Source: Enterobacteriaceae endosymbiont of Donacia cinerea (GTDB lineage: Bacteria; Pseudomonadota; Gammaproteobacteria; Enterobacterales; Enterobacteriaceae). Taken from it: a stretch of 64,000 nt of DNA. A program made the position numbers and the translations under genes. Location of the stretch: contig NZ_CP046204.1 of the NCBI RefSeq assembly GCF_012569925.1, positions 250,314 to 314,313 on the forward strand, read 5' to 3'. Below, piece after piece: positions 1-10,015 of this stretch. Numbering within the stretch: the stretch's first letter is position 1; every line of letters starts with the position of its first letter. Under the pieces are notes generated by a model, which saw nothing but the letters and a program-made list of their open reading frames with translations, ran no database searches and was not told where the DNA came from.

Positions 1-207
1 TTATTAAAACCTGGTATGATATTTACTATTGAACCTATGATAAATATAGGACATCATGATGTATATTTAACAAGAGATAATTGGACTGTCAAAACTAAAG
101 ATAAAACTAATTCAGCACAATATGAACATACTGTACTTATTACTAATTTTGGAAGAAAAATTTTAACTTTAAGAAAAGAAGAAAAAATACATTTTAAATA
201 TATATAA
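1..207 (+). CDS. map: Methionine aminopeptidase, C-terminal part (cut by window edge)
   Basis: The frame is open from base 1, so the 5' part of the gene lies outside the window; 68 C-terminal residues are visible. They carry the type I methionine aminopeptidase signature: FTIEPM, with the metal-ligand glutamate, then WTVKTKD and SAQYEHT, which holds the last metal-binding glutamate, and a LTLRK ending as in E. coli Map. The enzyme removes the initiator methionine from new proteins after Def has deformylated them; def and fmt are also in this window. The gene converges on rpoD across a perfect palindrome. Confidence 0.95.
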   Translation, partial: LLKPGMIFTIEPMINIGHHDVYLTRDNWTVKTKDKTNSAQYEHTVLITNFGRKILTLRKEEKIHFKYI

Positions 208-208
208 A

Positions 209-258
209 TTTGATATAGTTAAGTAATTAAAAATTTTTAATTACTTAACTATATCAAA
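209..258. terminator. Perfect 25-bp palindrome, bidirectional terminator between map and rpoD
   Basis: The two arms (209-233 and 234-258) are exact reverse complements with no spacer, so a hairpin would open a few central A-T pairs as its loop. It begins 2 bases after the map stop and ends 3 bases before the rpoD stop. The centre is A5/T5 and the outer ends are T-rich on either strand. A shared transcription stop for two convergent genes is the simplest reading. Confidence 0.75.
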
Positions 259-260
259 AT

Positions 261-2063
261 TTAATTATCTAAAAAACTTTTTAAAATTTCTGATCGACTA
301 GGATGTCTTAATTTTCTTAATGCTTTTGCTTCTATTTGTCTAATTCTTTCTCTAGTTACATCAAATTGTTTTCCTACTTCTTCTAAAGTATGATCAGAAT
401 TCATGTCAATACCAAATCTCATTCTTAATACCTTAGCTTCTCTTGGAGTTAAACTAGATAAAATATTATATGTTGCTGTTTTTAAACTTTCTGAAGTTGC
501 TGAATCTAATGGTAATTCTAAAGTATTATCTTCGATAAAATCACTTAAATGTGATTCTTCATCATCACCTATAGGTGTTTCCATAGAAATTGGTTCTTTA
601 GCTATTTTTAAAACTTTTCTAATTTTATCTTCAGGTATAAGCATGTACTCTGATAGTTCTTCTGGGGTAGGTTCTCTTCCTAATTCTTGTAAAATTTTTC
701 TAGAAACTCTATTAAGTTTATTTATAGTTTCAATCATATGAACAGGTATTCTTATTGTTCTAGCTTGATCTGCAATAGATCTTGTTATTGCTTGTCTAAT
801 CCACCATGTGGCATATGTAGAAAATTTATAACCTCTTCTATATTCAAATTTATCTACTGCTTTCATCAAACCTATATTACCTTCTTGGATTAAATCAAGA
901 AATTGTAATCCTCTATTTGTATATTTTTTTGCAATAGAAATAACTAATCTTAAATTAGCTTCAATCATTTCTTTTTTTGCTTTTTGAGTTTTTAGTTCAC
1001 CTATAGAGATATTTTTATTAATATTTTTAATTTTTTTTATTGTTAATCCTGTTTCTTTTTCAATATTAATTAATTTTATAAAACTTTTATTTATTTTATT
1101 AAAAAAAATATCATCATTATGTAAATAATTTTTATTTTTTAATTTAAGTTTTTTTAATTTTTTTAAAAATAAATTTTTATTAGTTTCATGATTATAAAAT
1201 ATATATGTAAATTTTTTTTTTGATATATTATATTTTTTAATACATATTTTTAATATATTATATTCTTCTGTACGTATACGAAACATTATAGAACGCATCT
1301 TAGATACTAAATAATTAAATTCTTTAGATACTAACCGAAATTGTTTAAAAATATTTTTAAGATTTTTTAATTTAATTAATGATTTATGATGATTTCTACC
1401 TTTTTTTTTAATAAAAATTGATGTTATATAATATTGTTTTTTTAATTCTAAAAATTTTTTTTTTGCTAAATTATTATCTATAATATTCTCATTATTTTCT
1501 GTCTGAATATTATTAGATAATTCTTGATGATTAGAAATTATAATTTTTTCTTTAATATTAAAATTAATAATACCACGTATTAAATCTGATAAACGAAGAT
1601 TACCAGATTGAACTTTATCATATTTTTTTAATAAATATTTAATAGAATTAGGATATTCTGCTATTGAAGATTGTACTTGATTAATACCTTCTTCTATACG
1701 TTTAGCTATATGAATTTCCCCCTCTCTTGTTAGAAGTTCTACAGTACCCATTTCTCTCATGTAAATACGTACTGGATCTGTAGTTCTCCCCATTTCTGAT
1801 TCTACATTAGATAATACTTGTACTTCATCTTCTACTTCTGTTAAATTATTTGTATTATTATTTAATATTAAATCATCATTATCAGGAGCTTCTTCCATTA
1901 CTTGAATACCCACATCATTTATCATTTGAATAATATTTTTTATTTGATTAGAACTTATAATATTATCAGGTAAATGATCATTAATTTCTGAGTAAGTTAA
2001 ATAACCCTTTTCTTTTCCACGTTTTATAAGAAATTTAAGTTGTGATTTTGAGTTATGATCCAT
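261..2063 (-). CDS. rpoD: RNA polymerase primary sigma factor (sigma-70)
   Basis: About 600 aa, close to E. coli RpoD (613). Region 1.1 is at the N-terminus ([20 protein letters not shown]). Region 1.2 has [11 protein letters not shown]. Regions 2.1-2.4 have [21 protein letters not shown] and [12 protein letters not shown]. Region 4.2 has the helix-turn-helix [20 protein letters not shown]. The non-conserved insert, roughly residues 195-365, is kept but has become lysine- and asparagine-rich. I chose the ATG at 2063 because the protein then starts MDHNSKSQL like E. coli MEQNPQSQL; an ATG four codons upstream is possible. It is the last gene of rpsU-dnaG-rpoD and probably the main or only housekeeping sigma factor. 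Confidence 0.97.
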   Translation of the reverse strand: MDHNSKSQLKFLIKRGKEKGYLTYSEINDHLPDNIISSNQIKNIIQMINDVGIQVMEEAPDNDDLILNNNTNNLTEVEDEVQVLSNVESEMGRTTDPVRIYMREMGTVELLTREGEIHIAKRIEEGINQVQSSIAEYPNSIKYLLKKYDKVQSGNLRLSDLIRGIINFNIKEKIIISNHQELSNNIQTENNENIIDNNLAKKKFLELKKQYYITSIFIKKKGRNHHKSLIKLKNLKNIFKQFRLVSKEFNYLVSKMRSIMFRIRTEEYNILKICIKKYNISKKKFTYIFYNHETNKNLFLKKLKKLKLKNKNYLHNDDIFFNKINKSFIKLINIEKETGLTIKKIKNINKNISIGELKTQKAKKEMIEANLRLVISIAKKYTNRGLQFLDLIQEGNIGLMKAVDKFEYRRGYKFSTYATWWIRQAITRSIADQARTIRIPVHMIETINKLNRVSRKILQELGREPTPEELSEYMLIPEDKIRKVLKIAKEPISMETPIGDDEESHLSDFIEDNTLELPLDSATSESLKTATYNILSSLTPREAKVLRMRFGIDMNSDHTLEEVGKQFDVTRERIRQIEAKALRKLRHPSRSEILKSFLDN

Positions 2064-2206
2064 AAACAATTCCATACTTTTATTTATTAATATTTAAATA
2101 AATTTTAATTAAATAACATTTCACACAAATTATTTATTAAATAAATAAAATTTTTACATATATATTATTAATAATATTTTAAATATATTTTATCAAATTT
2201 TTTAAA

Positions 2207-3937
2207 TTATTTTTTTTGAATTAATATTTTATTTAAAGACCATAATTCTTGTTTTTTTTTATAATTTAATCCTTCTCTTCTATCTAATGATATTAAATAT
2301 TCTATTCTATTTTCTAATATATTTATTTTTAATTTTTTTATTAAATTTATAAAAAATTTTTCTATTTTATTATCAGGAATCATATGGTTCCATGTTACTA
2401 AAATTTCAAGAATTTTCTTTAATTTAGTACCTCTATATTGTTCTAATATTTTCACTGTTGTTGTATTTTTATTTTTATAAAAATTTACAAATTTTATAAA
2501 AAAAAATAAACCATCTATATTTGAACTTTTAAAAAATTTTAATTTTGGAACAAATTTTATTAATTTTGGATATTGTATTAATAAACTTAATAATATACGA
2601 ATAGTAGTTTTTTTAAAATTATTATTTATAATTGTTTTTTTTTTATATTTTATTGGATTATATATATCAAGAAAATTAATAATACCTATTTTTTCTCCTA
2701 ATTGTTGAATTAAATTTATTCTAAAAAGATAATTAGGAATTAATTTAATATATGACAAAGCTTTATGAATAAAATAAGTTTTTTCTTCACAAGAAGTAAA
2801 TAAATTTTTTAAAAATAATTGTTTAAAAAAAAATTTTGAAAATGATAAAGAATTATTAATTCTTTTTTCAAAAAACATTTGTCCTTCTTTTCTAATTAAA
2901 CTATCTGGATCTTCTTTATTTGGTAAAATCATAAATTTAACTTCTTTACCATTAATTAAATAAGGTAAACTCATTTTTAAAGATTTCCATTGTGCATCTA
3001 TACCTGATTTATCTCCATCATAACAATAAATAATTTTGTTTGTTATACTAAATAATTTTTTCATATGTTTATTAGTAATAGAAGTTCCTAATATAGCTAC
3101 TGCATATTTTATATTAAATTGAAATAAACTAATTACATCAATATATCCTTCTACTATTAATATTTTTTTTATAATATTATTTTCTTTTTTTGTTTCATAT
3201 AATCCATATAATTCACTACTTTTATGAAAAATATCATTTTCTGAAGAATTTAAATATTTAGGAGGTTTATTTTTTAGAACTCTTCCACCAAAACCAACTA
3301 CAAAACCTTTTATATTTTTAATTGGAAATATAATTCTATTATAAAAAATATCATAAAAATTATTATTTTTTTCATTTATTCTTAAAATACCTAGTTTTTC
3401 ATATAAAATTTTGATAGTTTTAGTATTGTTTAAAATTTTATTGGTCCAATATAAAGGAGAAAAACCAATAGCAAAATATTTTATAATATATAAATTAAAT
3501 CCTCTATTTAATAAATACTTATAAGCTTTTTTTCCTGAAATATTAAATAAAGCATTTGTATAAAAAGTACTTAAACTAAAAATTAATTTATAATAAATAT
3601 TATTTTTTTTAGATACTTTTTTTAATGTATTTGAATTATTATCTATAATTGGTATACTAAACATATTTGATAGTAATTCTATACTTTCAAGAAAAGATAA
3701 ATTATCGTAATACATAATAAAATCAATAATATTACCATGTACACCACATCCAAAACAATGATATAATTGTTTTTCAGAATTAACTACAAAAGAAGGATTT
3801 TTTTCTAAATGAAAGGGACAAATTCCAAAAAAATTTTTTCCTTTTTTTTTTAATTTGATTTTATTTTTAATTAGATATACAATGTCTATTTGATCTAATA
3901 AATTATTAATAAATATACGAGATACATATTTAATCAT
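2207..3937 (-). CDS. dnaG: DNA primase
   Basis: 576 aa, against 581 in E. coli. The N-terminal CHC2 zinc finger is intact (CPFH near residue 40, then YHCFGCG). The Toprim catalytic core has the acidic motifs LIVEGYIDV and YCYDGDKSG. It makes RNA primers at the replication fork and binds DnaB helicase through its C-terminal domain. That domain, from about residue 430, is present in length but poorly conserved and lysine-rich. The gene sits between rpsU and rpoD in the classic macromolecular synthesis operon, with 131 bp to rpoD. Confidence 0.97.
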   Translation of the reverse strand: MIKYVSRIFINNLLDQIDIVYLIKNKIKLKKKGKNFFGICPFHLEKNPSFVVNSEKQLYHCFGCGVHGNIIDFIMYYDNLSFLESIELLSNMFSIPIIDNNSNTLKKVSKKNNIYYKLIFSLSTFYTNALFNISGKKAYKYLLNRGFNLYIIKYFAIGFSPLYWTNKILNNTKTIKILYEKLGILRINEKNNNFYDIFYNRIIFPIKNIKGFVVGFGGRVLKNKPPKYLNSSENDIFHKSSELYGLYETKKENNIIKKILIVEGYIDVISLFQFNIKYAVAILGTSITNKHMKKLFSITNKIIYCYDGDKSGIDAQWKSLKMSLPYLINGKEVKFMILPNKEDPDSLIRKEGQMFFEKRINNSLSFSKFFFKQLFLKNLFTSCEEKTYFIHKALSYIKLIPNYLFRINLIQQLGEKIGIINFLDIYNPIKYKKKTIINNNFKKTTIRILLSLLIQYPKLIKFVPKLKFFKSSNIDGLFFFIKFVNFYKNKNTTTVKILEQYRGTKLKKILEILVTWNHMIPDNKIEKFFINLIKKLKINILENRIEYLISLDRREGLNYKKKQELWSLNKILIQKK

Positions 3938-3988
3938 AAAAATAATTTTTCATAATTTATTACTTTTTATAAATAAATAATAATTTTT

Positions 3989-4204
3989 TTAATATAAACG
4001 TATTCTTTTAGCATTTTCTCTAGATATTTTTTTTATATGTCTTTTTATTGCAGACGCTTTCGCTCTTTTTCTCTCTGTTGTTGGTTTTTCATAAAATTCC
4101 CTACGTCTTACTTCTGCTAAAATTCCTGCTTTTTCACATGAACGTTTGAAACGTCTTAAAGCTAAGTCAAATGGTTCATTATCACGTACTTTTATAATAG
4201 GCAT
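3989..4204 (-). CDS. rpsU: 30S ribosomal protein S21
   Basis: 71 aa, the same length as E. coli S21. It starts [21 protein letters not shown] and is highly basic, and much better conserved than its neighbours. A strong Shine-Dalgarno (AGGGGA) lies about 10 bases upstream of the ATG. S21 helps the 30S subunit pair with the mRNA start region. It is the first gene of rpsU-dnaG-rpoD and is transcribed away from tsaD across a 137-bp A/T region that must hold both promoters. Confidence 0.97.
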   Translation of the reverse strand: MPIIKVRDNEPFDLALRRFKRSCEKAGILAEVRRREFYEKPTTERKRAKASAIKRHIKKISRENAKRIRLY

Positions 4205-4341
4205 AATATAAAAATTCCCCTATTTTATATTTATTTAATTTTTAATAATAATTTATATATTATAGTATATAATATAAAATATATAAATAAATTTTTTATA
4301 TTACTTTATATTAAAAAATAATTAATTTTTTAAGGTTAAAT

Positions 4342-5358
4342 ATGCTTTTTATGGGAATAGAAACATCATGTGATGATACATCAGTAGCAATTTATGACAA
4401 TAATTTAGGAATATTATGTAATAATATTTATACTCAAAAAATACATTCTAAATATGGAGGTGTAGTACCTGAATTAGCAGCTAGAAATCATTTAAAAATA
4501 ATTATTCCTCTAATTAAAAAAACTTTATTTAAAATAAAAAAAAATTTAAGTGATATCAATGCAATAGCTTATACATCAGGACCAGGACAAATAAATTCTT
4601 TAATAATAGGAGCAATTATTTCACATACATTAGCTTTTTCTTTAAATATTCCTATTATTCCAGTAAATCATATGGAAGGACATTTGTTTTCTATAATGTT
4701 ACAAAAAAATAAACCTACCTATCCTTTTATAGGTTTATTAATTTCTGGTGGACATACTCAGTTAATTTATACATCTAAATTTGGAGAATATAAAATATTA
4801 GGAAAAAATATAGATGATGCTGTAGGGGAAACTTTAGATAAAATATCTAAACTCTTAGGATTAGATTACCCTGGTGGTAAAAATTTATTTAAATTATCTA
4901 AATATGGTACTCCCAAAAAATTTGTGTTTCCCAGACCTATGATACTAAAAAAAAATAATTTAAATTTTAGTTTTTCTGGATTAAAAACTTTCGTAATAAA
5001 TTTTATAAAAAAACAAAATTTAAAAAATTTTAAAATTAGAGCAGATATTGCATGTGCATTAGAAGATGCAGTAATAGAAACTCTTTATATTAAAAGTTTA
5101 AGAGCTTTAAAAAAATATAATATTAATCAATTGATAATTGCAGGAGGAGTTAGTGCAAATATAAAATTAAGAATATTTTTACATAAAAAATTAAAAAAAC
5201 ATAATATAAAATTATTTTATAGTAATAAAAAATTATGTACTGATAATGCAGCTATGATTGCTTACATTGGAGCAAAAAATTTTTCTCCAAAAAATAAAAA
5301 ATATATATTAAAAAATATTTATATAAATTCTAAACTATCTTTAGAAGATAAGATTTAA
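4342..5358 (+). CDS. tsaD: tRNA N6-adenosine threonylcarbamoyltransferase TsaD
   Basis: 338 aa, one longer than E. coli TsaD. The ASKHA-fold motifs are intact: GIETSCDDTSVAIYD at the N-terminus, the metal-binding HMEGH near residue 111, LISGGHTQL, and IAGGVSANIKLR near residue 270. With TsaC (also in this window), TsaB and TsaE it makes t6A at position 37 of tRNAs reading ANN codons. An AAGG Shine-Dalgarno precedes the ATG. It is divergent from rpsU as in E. coli. Confidence 0.96.
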   Translation: MLFMGIETSCDDTSVAIYDNNLGILCNNIYTQKIHSKYGGVVPELAARNHLKIIIPLIKKTLFKIKKNLSDINAIAYTSGPGQINSLIIGAIISHTLAFSLNIPIIPVNHMEGHLFSIMLQKNKPTYPFIGLLISGGHTQLIYTSKFGEYKILGKNIDDAVGETLDKISKLLGLDYPGGKNLFKLSKYGTPKKFVFPRPMILKKNNLNFSFSGLKTFVINFIKKQNLKNFKIRADIACALEDAVIETLYIKSLRALKKYNINQLIIAGGVSANIKLRIFLHKKLKKHNIKLFYSNKKLCTDNAAMIAYIGAKNFSPKNKKYILKNIYINSKLSLEDKI

Positions 5359-5412
5359 ATTTTTTTAAAAAAATTATTTTAAAATAATTTTTAATAATTG
5401 AGATATTTAATA

Positions 5413-6219
5413 ATGTTATTAAATTATTTTTCTTATATAATATTAAGCATAGTTCAAGGTTTAACTGAATTTTTACCTATATCTTCAAGTGCTCATATTA
5501 TTATTTTTTCTAAAATATTAAATATTATAAAAAATGATAATTTACAAACTTTTAAAATAATTATTCAATTAGGATCTACATTAGCAATAATAATATTTTT
5601 TTGGAAAAAACTAAAAAAAATTATATTTAATACAATTAAATATAATTTTTTTTATTATAAAAAAATAAATTTATTACATATGGTAGTATCCGTACTACCA
5701 GTAGTAGTTATTGGATTAATTTTTTATGATAAAATTAAAATAATAAATAATATTCAATTTATTATTTTTGGATTATTTTTTGGAGGAATATTATTATTTT
5801 TTTCAGAAAAATTCAAACCTAAAAAATATACTATTAATAGTATGAATGATATATCATTTATTAATATTTTCCTTATTGGATGTTTTCAATGTTTAGCCTT
5901 ATTACCAGGAATTTCAAGATTAGGATCAACATTATCAATAAGTTTATTAATAGGAATTAAACGTATTATTGCAACTGAATTATGTTTTATAATATCTATA
6001 CCTGTTATTTTTGGAGCAAATTTATTAGAAATATATAAAAATTATTCGGTAATAAATTTTAATAATATAAAAATATTTTTTATCGGTTTTTTTATTTCAT
6101 TTATTATAAGTTTCATTTTTATTAAAAAATTTATTTATATAATAAATAATATTTCTTTACAATGGTTTACCTTATATCGTTTATTCATAATAATATTATT
6201 ATTACTAATTTTTAATTAA
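5413..6219 (+). CDS. uppP: Undecaprenyl-diphosphate phosphatase (UppP/BacA)
   Basis: 268 aa and very hydrophobic, with about eight membrane segments. It carries the family signatures QGLTEFLPISSSAH near residue 15 and PGISRLGSTLS in the second half. The second usually reads SRSG; here it is SRLG, with the catalytic-site arginine kept. The enzyme recycles undecaprenyl diphosphate to the lipid carrier of peptidoglycan precursors, which fits mrdA and mrdB in the same window. I chose the ATG at 5413 because GAGA lies at Shine-Dalgarno distance; an in-frame TTG at 5398 overlaps that site. It ends 23 bp from convergent cca. Confidence 0.93.
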   Translation: MLLNYFSYIILSIVQGLTEFLPISSSAHIIIFSKILNIIKNDNLQTFKIIIQLGSTLAIIIFFWKKLKKIIFNTIKYNFFYYKKINLLHMVVSVLPVVVIGLIFYDKIKIINNIQFIIFGLFFGGILLFFSEKFKPKKYTINSMNDISFINIFLIGCFQCLALLPGISRLGSTLSISLLIGIKRIIATELCFIISIPVIFGANLLEIYKNYSVINFNNIKIFFIGFFISFIISFIFIKKFIYIINNISLQWFTLYRLFIIILLLLIFN

Positions 6220-6242
6220 TAATGTATTCTATAAATAAAATT

Positions 6243-7466
6243 TTAATTTTTTAATTTTAAAAAACATTTTATTAGTTTTAATCTTTCCCACTTAATTTTT
6301 TGAGATATATCACTACCTTCTAAATTATTAACTATATTTTTGATATTTAATTTAGAAATATATTTATACATTTTAATAAAATATTTTCCTTGTTTATATT
6401 CTATATCATCTAATGTTAATCTTCCTCTTGCATCAGCTTCACTAATTAATGCTATTTGTTTTACTCTTTCTGGTTTTCTCCAAGCATCAATTATATTATA
6501 TATATTTAATATATCTTGTGGTTTTTGATTATATATATCATGAATAATATCATGTATTTTAGCAGCTAATACAGATAAATTTTTTATATTATTAGGAATT
6601 TTTAATTTTTTACATAAATTCTTAATTAAAGGTATGCCTGCTTTACCATGTCCTGGATGTCTTGGCCATAATTTACGTGGAGTTAATCCTTTACCAAAAT
6701 CATGACATAATGCTGCAAATCTTGTTGATACATTTTTTGTAAGTTTAGATATTATTTTTAATGTAAGCATAGTATGTATACCTGTATCTTTTTCTGGATG
6801 CCATTTTAAAGGAGCTGGTATGCCGTATAATTTATTTATTTCTGGAAAAATAATAGATAAAGCATTACATTTTTTTAAAATTTGAAAAAATACATGTGGA
6901 TGTGTTGATTGAAGAGCATTATGTGTTTCTTTCCAAATTCTTTCTGGTTTTAAATATAATAATTCTCCTGAATGACTCATAATTTTCATTAATTTTAATG
7001 TCGTATCATGAATACGAAAATTTAAATATTTTAATTTAGCTGCAAATCTAGCTACACGTAAAACTCTTAAAGGATCATCTTTAAATGATGATGAAACATG
7101 TTTTAATAAACGATTTTTAAGATCTTTTAATCCATTATATGGATCATAAAAATTTCCTAATTCATCTTGTGCAATAGCATTAATAGTAAGATCTCTACGC
7201 AATAAATCTTCTTTAAGAGAAATCTTAGAAGATGCACAATATTTAAATCCTTTATATCCATGTCCAAATTTATATTCTGTTCTAGCTAAAGCATACTCTT
7301 CATGAGTTTTAGGGTGTAAAAAAACAGGAAAATCTTTACCAACTAATTTAAAACCTAATTTTAACATTGAATTAATATTTGATCCTACAACAACCCAGTC
7401 TTTATCTGTTACTTTTATATTTAAAAGGTAATCACGTATAGCTCCACCAACTAAATAAGTTTTCAA
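6243..7466 (-). CDS. cca: tRNA nucleotidyltransferase (CCA-adding enzyme)
   Basis: 407 aa, against 412 in E. coli. The N-terminal polymerase head has GGAIRDYLL, the catalytic DKDW aspartates near residues 21-23, and RRDLTINAIA. An HD domain follows (CHDFGKG). It builds or repairs the 3' CCA of tRNAs. Here it must do this de novo, because none of the eight tRNA genes in the window encodes CCA. The start codon is TTG (7464-7466), supported by GGAG eight bases upstream and an N-terminus matching E. coli MKIYLVGGA. Confidence 0.96.
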   Translation of the reverse strand: MKTYLVGGAIRDYLLNIKVTDKDWVVVGSNINSMLKLGFKLVGKDFPVFLHPKTHEEYALARTEYKFGHGYKGFKYCASSKISLKEDLLRRDLTINAIAQDELGNFYDPYNGLKDLKNRLLKHVSSSFKDDPLRVLRVARFAAKLKYLNFRIHDTTLKLMKIMSHSGELLYLKPERIWKETHNALQSTHPHVFFQILKKCNALSIIFPEINKLYGIPAPLKWHPEKDTGIHTMLTLKIISKLTKNVSTRFAALCHDFGKGLTPRKLWPRHPGHGKAGIPLIKNLCKKLKIPNNIKNLSVLAAKIHDIIHDIYNQKPQDILNIYNIIDAWRKPERVKQIALISEADARGRLTLDDIEYKQGKYFIKMYKYISKLNIKNIVNNLEGSDISQKIKWERLKLIKCFLKLKN

Positions 7467-7652
7467 CTTTATTACTCCATAAAATTAATAATATATTTAA
7501 ATGATAAATTATCATAATATTATATATTAATATTTTTGAAAAAAATTTTTACAAAATTTTTAAAATATTTAAATTATTTATTTTTTTTATAAATAAGAAA
7601 TATTAATATATTAATATATAATATTATTAAATTATAATATAAATATTATTTT

Positions 7653-8300
7653 ATGAATATACTTGATATAGAATTTGGTAATTATGAAGTACGTATTAAA
7701 AATGCTATTTTTTCTTTACAAAAAGGATATGGAATTTTAATTTTAGATGATAAAAATAGAGAAAATGAAAGTGATATAGTATTTTCAGCAGAAAATGTAT
7801 CCATATTAGATATAGCTTTCGCAATTAGATACGGTAGTGGTATTGTATGTTTATGTATTACAGAAGATTTACGTAAAAAATTAAAATTACCTATGATGGT
7901 AAAAAAAAATACTAGTTTTTATAAAACTGGATTTACAATTACTATTGAAGCAGCTAAAGGTATATCTACTGGAGTATCAGCAAAAGATAGATTTACAACA
8001 ATTAAAACAGCTATTGCTAATAATGTTGTTCCTGAAGATTTAAATAGACCAGGACATGTATTTCCGTTAAGAGCTGTTAATGGAGGAGTTTTTAAGAGGC
8101 CAGGACATACTGAAGCTACAATAGATTTATTAAAAATTGCAAATATTAAACCCACTGGAGTATTATGTGAACTAACTAATGAAGATGGATCTATGGCAAA
8201 AATATTTGATACAATATCTTTTGCAAAAAAAAATAAAATGGTTGTAATTACTATTAATGATTTAAAAAAATATATTATTAAAAATAATATTAATATTTAA
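7653..8300 (+). CDS. ribB: 3,4-dihydroxy-2-butanone 4-phosphate synthase
   Basis: 215 aa, against 217 in E. coli. Active-site motifs are intact: DDKNRENESDIVF, DRFTTIKTA, NRPGHVFPLRA and GHTEATIDLL. It makes the four-carbon unit of riboflavin from ribulose 5-phosphate, so the cell probably makes its own flavin, which may also serve the host. The 186 bp upstream are nearly all A/T, and I see no conserved core of the FMN riboswitch that controls ribB in free-living relatives. Confidence 0.96.
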   Translation: MNILDIEFGNYEVRIKNAIFSLQKGYGILILDDKNRENESDIVFSAENVSILDIAFAIRYGSGIVCLCITEDLRKKLKLPMMVKKNTSFYKTGFTITIEAAKGISTGVSAKDRFTTIKTAIANNVVPEDLNRPGHVFPLRAVNGGVFKRPGHTEATIDLLKIANIKPTGVLCELTNEDGSMAKIFDTISFAKKNKMVVITINDLKKYIIKNNINI

Positions 8301-8324
8301 TTTTTTATAAATTTTAAAATTTTA

Positions 8325-8398
8325 TCGGCGAGAGAGGATTTGAACCTCCGACCCACTGGTCCCAAACCAGTTGCGCTACCAAACTGCGCTACTCGCCG
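8325..8398 (-). tRNA. proM: tRNA-Pro (anticodon TGG)
   Basis: 74 nt, a full cloverleaf. Acceptor CGGCGAG pairs with CTCGCCG. The anticodon stem-loop is CTGGT-TTGGGAC-CAG and the T-loop is TTCAAAT. It is almost identical to E. coli proM. The discriminator A is followed by TAA, so CCA is not encoded. Last of an Arg-His-Pro cluster, 13 bp after tRNA-His. Confidence 0.97.
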
Positions 8399-8411
8399 CA
8401 TAAAACTTATG

Positions 8412-8485
8412 GGTGGTTAATGGGAATTGAACCCATGACAACTGGAATCACAATCCAGTGCTCTACCAACTGAGCTATAACCACC
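8412..8485 (-). tRNA. hisR: tRNA-His (anticodon GTG)
   Basis: 74 nt including the extra 5' G(-1), which pairs with C73 (GGTGGTTA with TAACCACC). The anticodon loop is ATTGTGATT. It is close to E. coli hisR. The 3' end is followed by CAT rather than CCA. Middle gene of the Arg-His-Pro cluster. Confidence 0.97.
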
Positions 8486-8533
8486 ATTAAAATTAATTAA
8501 TTTAAAGTTACAATAATTTATAACTTTTATGTT

Positions 8534-8607
8534 TACACCCGACAGGAATTGAACCTGAGACCTCTGTTTTCGGAAAACAGCACTCTATCCTACTGAGCTA
8601 CGGGTGT
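8534..8607 (-). tRNA. argX: tRNA-Arg (anticodon CCG)
   Basis: 74 nt. Acceptor ACACCCG pairs with CGGGTGT and the anticodon stem-loop is CTGTT-TTCCGAA-AACAG. It corresponds to E. coli argX, which reads CGG. CCA is not encoded. First gene of the cluster; in E. coli the order is argX-hisR-leuT-proM, so leuT has been lost here. Confidence 0.97.
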
Positions 8608-8619
8608 AATTAATATATT

Positions 8620-8648
8620 ATATTACAAATTCATATCTTTAATGTCTA
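8620..8648 (-). promoter_or_regulatory. Possible sigma-70 promoter of the Arg-His-Pro tRNA cluster
   Basis: On the minus strand TAGACA (8643-8648) is followed after 17 bases by TAATAT (8620-8625), placing a start about 6 bases before tRNA-Arg. The -35 matches five of six consensus positions. Background A/T makes chance -10 matches common, so this rests mostly on position and spacing. Confidence 0.4.
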
Positions 8649-8755
8649 GTTTTTTTATAAAAAATTCTTAATAATTTTTATATTTATAAAAAATAACACA
8701 TATTAAATAATTTAATTCAATATAATTTTTGATAAAAAATATAAATATAATAATG

Positions 8756-10015
8756 TTAAGATCTTTTCATCATAACAAAAAAATCATTATTAGTCTTTGT
8801 CATTGACAATTTATTTATTAAAAATTCCATTGCATCTATTTCATTCATAGGGTGTATTATTTTTCTTAAAATCCACATTTTTTGAAGTTCTTCTTGTGAA
8901 CTTAATAATTCTTCTTTTCTTGTCCCAGATCTATTATAATCTATAGCAGGAAATACTCTTTTTTCAGCTATTTTACGTGATAAATGTAATTCCATATTAC
9001 CAGTACCCTTAAATTCTTCATAAATAACATCGTCCATTTTAGATCCTGTATCAATTAATGCTGTTGCTATAATAGTTAAACTACCTCCTTCTTCAACATT
9101 TCTTGCTGCTCCGAAAAAACGTTTAGGTCGATGTAATGCATTAGCATCAACACCTCCAGTTAAAACTTTTCCAGATGCAGGGGCAACAGTATTATATGCT
9201 CTAGCTAGACGTGTTACGGAATCTAATAAAATTATAACATCTTTTTTATGTTCTACTAATCTTTTAGCTTTTTCAATAACCATTTCAGATACTTGTACAT
9301 GTCTAGATGGAGGTTCATCAAAAGTAGATGCTATCACTTCACCTTTTACTAATCTTTGCATCTCAGTAACTTCTTCTGGACGTTCATCAATGAGTAATAC
9401 TATTAGTACACAATCAGGATGATTATATGCTATACTTTGTGCTATGTTTTGTAATAACATAGTTTTTCCCGCTTTTGGTGGAGCGACTATTAGTCCTCTT
9501 TGTCCTCTTCCTATTGGTGAAGCTAAATCTAAAACGCGAGCTGTTAAATCTTCTGTAGAACCGTTTCCTCTTTCCATACTTAATCTAGAGTTAGCATGTA
9601 ATGGAGTTAAATTTTCAAAAAGAATCTTATTTCTTGCATTTTCTGGTTTATCAAAATTTACTTGATTAACTTTTAATAATGCGAAATATCTTTCTCCTTC
9701 TTTTGGAGGACGTATTTTTCCAGAAATAGTATCTCCTGTACGTAAATTAAAACGCCTAATTTGACTTGGAGATACATATATATCATCAGGTCCTGCTAAA
9801 TAAGAACTATCAGAAGAACGTAAAAATCCAAATCCATCTTGTAATATTTCTAATACTCCATCACCAAAAATATCTTCTCCACTTTTGGAATGTTGTTTTA
9901 ATATAGTAAAAATAATATCTTGTTTACGCATTCTAGCTAAATTTTCTAGATAAATATTTTCACCCAAATCTATAAGTTCTGATATTGGTTTATTTTTTAA
10001 TTCGGTAAGATTCAT
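8756..10015 (-). CDS. rho: Transcription termination factor Rho
   Basis: 419 aa, the same length as E. coli Rho, and among the best conserved proteins here. The N-terminal helix bundle starts [15 protein letters not shown]. The cold-shock RNA-binding domain has [19 protein letters not shown]. The ATPase core has Walker A ([11 protein letters not shown]), Walker B ([15 protein letters not shown]) and the Q/R loops. Rho is a hexameric RNA helicase that ends transcripts. It lies downstream of trxA in the same direction, as in E. coli, across 186 bp without a recognisable gene. Confidence 0.98.
   Translation of the reverse strand: MNLTELKNKPISELIDLGENIYLENLARMRKQDIIFTILKQHSKSGEDIFGDGVLEILQDGFGFLRSSDSSYLAGPDDIYVSPSQIRRFNLRTGDTISGKIRPPKEGERYFALLKVNQVNFDKPENARNKILFENLTPLHANSRLSMERGNGSTEDLTARVLDLASPIGRGQRGLIVAPPKAGKTMLLQNIAQSIAYNHPDCVLIVLLIDERPEEVTEMQRLVKGEVIASTFDEPPSRHVQVSEMVIEKAKRLVEHKKDVIILLDSVTRLARAYNTVAPASGKVLTGGVDANALHRPKRFFGAARNVEEGGSLTIIATALIDTGSKMDDVIYEEFKGTGNMELHLSRKIAEKRVFPAIDYNRSGTRKEELLSSQEELQKMWILRKIIHPMNEIDAMEFLINKLSMTKTNNDFFVMMKRS

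Noticed and set aside
403-741. Open frame of about 110 codons on the plus strand
   Set aside because: It lies wholly antisense inside conserved rpoD regions 3-4 and its translation resembles no protein; it is a by-product of the rpoD codons.
7467-7652. Possible FMN riboswitch before ribB
   Set aside because: The region is almost purely A/T and lacks the conserved G/C-containing helices of the RFN element.
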